Source: Symsagittifera roscoffensis (Eukaryota; Xenacoelomorpha; Acoela; Convolutidae). From it: DNA of 64,000 nucleotides. Shown one piece after another: positions 59,855-64,000 of this stretch; the stretch's first letter is position 1; each line of letters opens with the position of its first letter. The translations under genes were made by a program, and so were the position numbers. The notes below the pieces were generated by a model. It was not told the origin of the DNA. It was given only the letters and a program-made list of their open reading frames with translations, and made no database searches. The stretch is taken from contig NC_087069.1 in NCBI RefSeq assembly GCF_963678635.1, positions 24,540,303 to 24,604,302 on the forward strand, in the 5' to 3' direction.

Positions 59855-60042
59855 ACCACAACGGGAACGAGCGTGAGCTGGTGGTGCCTCTGGGTCTGGA
59901 CATAGACCGTCCGAAGAGGGAGCGGACTTGTTTCAGTGCCGAACAGCTGTTCCTTCTTGAGGAGGAGTTCACAAGGGGACAGTACATGGTGGGCAGGGAC
60001 AGGACCCTGCTGGCGGGCAGATTGGGGCTGACAGAAACACAG
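59855..60042 (+). CDS. Vax: Vax-like homeobox gene, exon with homeodomain residues 1-45
   Basis: The acceptor is TGTTTCGATTTAAG. The exon encodes [20 protein letters not shown] and the homeodomain to LGLTETQ. The LDIDRPKR lead-in, QY.VGR.RT in helices 1-2 and RRTKQK after helix 3 (next exon) are typical of Vax rather than Emx or Not. It ends ACACAG|GTGGGG in phase 0, exactly at the common homeodomain intron site before residue 46. Vax proteins are nuclear transcription factors with roles in forebrain, eye and anterior neural patterning in vertebrates; the role here is inferred from family only. Confidence 0.9.
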
Positions 60043-60194
60043 GTGGGGGTGATTCTAGTTTTCTAAAATTTGGAGAATTTTCTTATAGACAAAAAAAACA
60101 GCAGAGATGAAGAAATGAATGCAAAATTGAAAAAGCATCTTTATGAAAGCGAGAAATACATTTTATTAAGCAAAGTAAAAGATAAACAACAAAA

Positions 60195-60597
60195 TGAGTT
60201 AAGACCGATGTGGTTAACTCATAGAGTAATTTCGGATAGGGTACACCGTCTGCTCGTCACGCTATCTTATTTTCGGCCGGATAGATTCGTGCAACTTCTT
60301 AGTCTAATACCGATCCTAATCTTACTCTTATACTTTCTAGTCTCAGGGTGTTTAACTAGTCTCTGCTAGGCTCAATAGATCTAGAGTATACTGGCTTATT
60401 GCAACTGCTGAAGTTCTCTTGGAGAGGCAACTATTTTCTAAGTTAAATTCAAATCTCTCTGGTGCTGAAATTACAAGTAATTTCAGCAGTTACAAATAAT
60501 TGGGTTGTTAGTTAGATGGATTATGATTGGTTAATATTAAGTATTTTACAGTGGTAAAATATCCAATTTATCCAATTATAAAATGTAGTTTAGATCA
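60195..60597 (-). repeat. 403-bp LTR-like repeat, inverted copy inside the homeodomain intron
   Basis: It matches 6151-6553 in opposite orientation over its full length, with TG...CA ends. It lies in the 716-base intron of the Vax-like gene, antisense to it. No retroelement body is attached, so it looks like a solo LTR. Flanking bases show no clear target duplication. The open frame at 60070-60369 runs into it and is not a gene. Confidence 0.6.
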
Positions 60598-60758
60598 GGT
60601 TCTAAAAAATTGAAAAAACTGAAATTTGAAAATGTGAAAATAAAAGAAAATTAAAAGAAGTATTTTTAAAATTCGGATCCTAATCTCACCTCAGCGATAG
60701 TTTCTATTTTTGCTTTTTTTTGTTTTGCAACGAACTGATAAAAAAAATGATTGTTTAG

Positions 60759-61169
60759 ATAAAAGTCTGGTTCCAAAATCGCCGAACAAAACAAAAACGA
60801 GAATCAATAAAGCCCGACTTAGCCCGAAAACCCTTCAACAGTATATCCAAACATGACAATTCGGACAGTTCTCTGACACAGGACAATCTGACATCTCTCA
60901 GTTCTTTTTTCGACGAATCAAAACCGACACAATTTGGAGGACATCAAGTGTCACTTTATGACATAACTAAAAATGCAATGTTAGAAAATGGAACTTCACC
61001 TGGACATTTAATGACGTCATTGCAATATTTTCACTTGGGTCAACCTATGCTGGGTTATTTGGACCCCCAGAATGTATTTGGATCAGTTTACCAAGGAATA
61101 AATACGGGAGTAACGCAGAAACTATTGTACCATTTTGATAACAACAAACACAGCGATTCGCATATATGA
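60759..61169 (+). CDS. Vax: Vax-like homeobox gene, last exon (recognition helix and C-terminus)
   Basis: The acceptor is GATTGTTTAG, phase 0. It encodes IKVWFQNRRTKQKRE, completing a 60-residue homeodomain with W48, F49, Q50, N51 and R53 in place, so DNA binding should be intact. The 122-residue C-terminal part is Ser/Thr/Asn-rich, ends ...NNKHSDSHI and stops at 61167-61169. I see no engrailed-type repressor motif. Codon use is more AT-rich than in the previous exon. With 59855-60042 the joined frame is continuous. Confidence 0.9.
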   Translation: MKVWFQNRRTKQKRESIKPDLARKPFNSISKHDNSDSSLTQDNLTSLSSFFDESKPTQFGGHQVSLYDITKNAMLENGTSPGHLMTSLQYFHLGQPMLGYLDPQNVFGSVYQGINTGVTQKLLYHFDNNKHSDSHI

Positions 61170-61807
61170 AAAAGCAGCAAACAAATGGAAACCAAAAATG
61201 TGAATTGAAATGACTGTGTTACTTAATATTTTCATTAATACCTTAGTTTTTTAATTTAAAAAATTATATGAATGTTGTTCGCATTAAGTTATAAATTATC
61301 GAGGAATTTAAACTATCGGCAGTTGAGGGTAGCTCATTCAAGGCAGGACAATATAGTAGACACGAATTTTGCAGCAAGTAAAAAATCTGTGGGCTTTATT
61401 CTCAGTGCCTTTTAATGTCTCAGATCTAATTTTTGCTAATCTTCAATCAAAATTCTTTTTTTTTGTATCGCAGAAACTTTCGACGTATAAATATTCGACG
61501 TAGAAATATATCGACGTATAAGAATATTTAACACAATTGACAAATCAGAACATTCTCAACTAGAAGCTGTTAACCTTAGCATCATTTTGTGAAACGCGGG
61601 ATGATATAAACAGACGACAAAAACCTGCCAGACAAAGTCTCTTTTCTAACTTTTTTATTGGTTTCAGTTATATACGTTTTAGTTTAATTCAAAAACATTG
61701 ATTTTTGGAGCCCAACGTTACGCCAAACAATTCAATTTCTGTTCAATTTTCCGCTTTTATGTTCTCGTTTATGGAAGGTTATTTGCGTGACAATATCCTA
61801 CGCCCTC
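61170..61807. other. 3' flank of the Vax-like gene
   Basis: No gene. CGACGTATAAATATT-type words are iterated at 61480-61530. No strong polyadenylation signal directly after the stop. Confidence 0.4.
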
Positions 61808-62295
61808 AAGGAAGGCAGGATGGCGCGATTTTTACTGCCGTACGGGTAATGTAACCATTCAAAGTTTTTTGTATGGCAGATCGGGCAACACCGTCTTTTC
61901 CGAAGTTAAGCGTTCTCCTGATGGCTATAGGATAATAACCTCGGGGGTTGGCGGACTTTGCTATCCGCACTAAATCGCCTTACCATCGTAACATATTGCA
62001 TTTGCATGTGCCTGCGCACGCACAAACCGTTTTCTATGGGTGAACTCTTTCTCGAAACACAAGCAAGGGAATGTCGCACTTGGCTGCCCAGGCAGAAAAT
62101 AGTTAGGCGTAATAGCTTCCAAATTATCCAAATAACTGTTTACTGGAGTCAGTGGTTGCGAATTTAAAGAGTCCACAGCCAAGCAGAACGTTATGTCCAG
62201 AATGTCTATTGTTAGTTTGCGGGTTCCATGTCCGGAAAAAAACACACGCTTGCAGGGCCTTACCAGATGCTCCCATGAGCCACCAACGAGAAGTT
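61808..62295 (-). pseudogene. BEL/Pao retroelement integrase C-terminal fragment
   Basis: On the minus strand, from 62295: GGSWEHLVRP, then LTPVNSYLDNLEAITPNYFL and, after a frame change near 61985, ANPRGYYPIA...GKDGVARSAIQKT...KIAPS. These correspond in order to the GG.WERLV, LTP...NHFL, PRG.WP and DG.VRSA.VKT blocks at the end of Pao-type integrases. Only the last 160 residues remain, with a stop and a frameshift. It is dead. Confidence 0.75.
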
Positions 62296-62399
62296 TCCGT
62301 TTAAAAAAACGGCTGTGCTGCTAAGCAAATCTTGTTTCACTTAGAAAAATAAACACTGAAGACTATATATTTTTCGTTTTTACAAAAAATATATCTTTT

Positions 62400-62760
62400 A
62401 GAAAAGTGTAATATAGTTTTTCATCATCGATGAAAAACTGGTAAAAAAAGTTTGTGGATACAAAAAGCCTTGGCTCCAAACTTGCCGAGTGAAATAAAAA
62501 AGAAATCATTTTACCCCACATAAACCCCTTTCAACAGCATATCCACTTACAAAAAATCTGACCCCAACCTGACGCAAGTCAGTTTGATATCTTTTAGTTC
62601 TTTTTTAGACAAATCAAATCTGACGATCTTCGGATAGCGTCAATAGTCACTAAATTATTTCACTCAAGACTATTTTGATCAAAACTGGACTTTCTACGGC
62701 TTTTTAGTGAAGCCATTGGCTTCTTTACATCCAGTATTTTTCAGCTCAAGGAAGAATCAT
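62400..62760 (+). pseudogene. Degenerate partial duplicate of the last Vax-like exon and its acceptor region
   Basis: 62425-62660 aligns with 60730-60955. AACTGGTAAAAAAAGTTTG matches the end of the intron, GGCTCCAAACTTGCCG matches the VWFQNRR codons (GGTTCCAAAATCGCCG), and CCCTTTCAACAGCATATCCA and TTTAGTTCTTTTTTAGAC follow in the same order. Weaker similarity continues to about 62755. The acceptor AG is lost and stops interrupt the frame. No copy of the first homeodomain exon precedes it. Confidence 0.65.
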
Positions 62761-63216
62761 ATTTTAAATACGTCTGCTCATATCAGATCAAAGTTCTGTG
62801 GTCAAAGTTCGATGTGTCGAATGTAACTTGAACGAACAAATTGCTTGAAATTGCATTAACTGTTTATTTTTTAACTTTAACTTTGGGTCAAAGTTTTATT
62901 GGGTTAATTGAAACAACCTGAAATGTTCTGATCATTTTAGCTTGAAAGACCTGAAACAGAAAAAAAACAGAACTGGTTCAGCATTTACAGAAAAAAACTA
63001 ACACAATTTGCATTCCTGGTTAAGCACAGACAAAAACTAAAACTCATAAGTAAAAATGACACATTGTATATGTCACTCTTAACAAAGACAGGTAATTAAA
63101 GCGCAACTATGTATTTCTAATGTTCTAGTTTTATTTATTTTTTTCTAAAGTTTTTTAAAAAAAACTAACTTAAAAAACTTAACAAGGATAGCAGTTACTG
63201 TGCAAGTAGCTTAGAA
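62761..63216. other. Intergenic
   Basis: No gene or repeat recognised. Confidence 0.3.
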
Positions 63217-63666
63217 TGTTCCGACCATAGTCTTAAAAATACAGAAAACGTTTATTCAACTTAGTTTCATTTTTTCTGCAAAGTGTGATAAAAAATCTGA
63301 ACAAAAAATAGAACTTAGGCTATTTCGACAGTTATAGTAATATGGAAAACAGTTTCTAAAGAAAAATTAGCTGAAAAAAAATCAAAAAGAAGCACCGTAA
63401 AAAACAATTTAACTTTTAATTTTTTTTCAGAAATATTTTTAATTTTTGAACTTTTTGGTTCAAAATTGCGCTAAAAATGAATGAATTCAAACCGGTTTTT
63501 CTCAAGGTTGCTCAAACCACGACTGAAAATGCTTTAAAATGACAAATGACTCGACGCATTCCAGAGATTTTTTGTGTTACTTGACTTTGCGTGAACAACA
63601 AAAAGTTTTACAAAAACAAATCGCACCCAAATACAAAGCTCCTCTCCAACTTTAATGGTCGGAACA
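63217..63666. mobile_element. Possible 450-bp element with TGTTCCGACCAT ends
   Basis: TGTTCCGACCAT at 63217-63228 is mirrored by ATGGTCGGAACA at 63655-63666. The inside is AT-rich and non-coding. The ends resemble the GTTCCGAC end of the 19669 repeat family. Similarity between the interiors is not apparent. Confidence 0.4.
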
Positions 63667-64000
63667 ATTACATGTAAAAGTTGTACTCTGAATGCAACAA
63701 AGAGAAGAAAAATTTATAGGTAGAAAAAAATCCTTATAAAATATTCGAATGTTCCATGAAAACTGGTAAATAAATGTCTTAACATCCGTGCTTAAATTTT
63801 TCATGACTCAAAAGTTGGTTAAAATCATTTTCGTGAAAACCGAAAAAAAATTGGCATCAAGCTTACTTTTTTCCATTCAAACGAAGTACAATGTATAATA
63901 GACATTTAAGTTTTGTTCAATTTTTGGTGCGAAGCAGTTATGGAGAGAGATTGATGAATCCTTACACTGTTACGGAGAAAAATTACTCAGATTATTGTTT
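63667..64000. other. Intergenic
   Basis: Nothing recognised to the end of the window. Confidence 0.3.

Noticed and set aside
60070-60369. 99-codon frame after the homeodomain exon
   Set aside because: It lies in the intron and runs into the 403-bp LTR-like repeat; splicing at 60042/60759 completes the homeodomain.
61880-61965. 5S rRNA-like stretch (CCGAAGTTAAGCG followed by CTGATGGCTAT)
   Set aside because: The minus strand reads as the PRG.WP / DG.VRSA block of a BEL/Pao integrase continuous with 61970-62295, which explains it better. 5S ends and internal control region are absent.

Overview
This is AT-rich, intron-bearing metazoan DNA, probably from an invertebrate with a large, transposon-dense genome. 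I cannot name the phylum. The evidence is a spliced gene for a GPI-anchored Ly6/uPAR protein, a spliced Vax-type homeobox gene with the classic intron inside the homeodomain, and remnants of LTR, LINE, Tc1/mariner and MULE elements. A run of 200 N (32284-32483) marks an assembly gap.

Layout. 1-6.6 kb: the 3' part of a decayed env-bearing retroelement. It holds an env-like glycoprotein pseudogene, an unrecognised proline-rich ORF coupled to it by an ATGA overlap, and a 403-bp LTR-like repeat. 6.7-15.4 kb: small foldback elements, a cluster of TTATAATC/GATTATAA words, one possible small secreted peptide, a tRNA-like sequence, a broken FLYWCH/MULE transposase and a C-rich minisatellite. 15.45-18.92 kb: a palindrome of about 3.5 kb with almost no spacer. 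19.7-25.6 kb: a repeat with a hairpin at each end, then a decayed LINE on the minus strand. 27.5-46.4 kb: a six-exon plus-strand gene (273 codons) for a secreted, cysteine-rich, EGF-like plus Ly6/uPAR protein with a GPI signal. Its 15.3-kb second intron holds several repeats and the N gap. 46.8-58.5 kb: repeats, ending in a Tc1-derived composite locus with roughly a hundred GC-rich 20-24-bp units in alternating orientation. 58.7-61.2 kb: the Vax-like homeobox gene, with an antisense copy of the 403-bp repeat in its homeodomain intron. 61.8-62.8 kb: a BEL/Pao integrase fragment and a degenerate second copy of the last Vax exon. 63.2-63.7 kb: a short element with terminal inverted repeats.

The two host genes rest on more than open frames: every splice junction used keeps phase, and the joined products end in recognisable domains. 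Almost everything else is mobile-element debris. The recurring theme is foldback architecture, with at least nine inverted-repeat structures from 0.2 to 3.5 kb. The least expected items are the Tc1/minisatellite composite, the giant palindrome, the env-coupled unknown ORF and the decayed partial duplication of the homeobox exon. All coordinates come from reading by eye; no alignment or database search was run.
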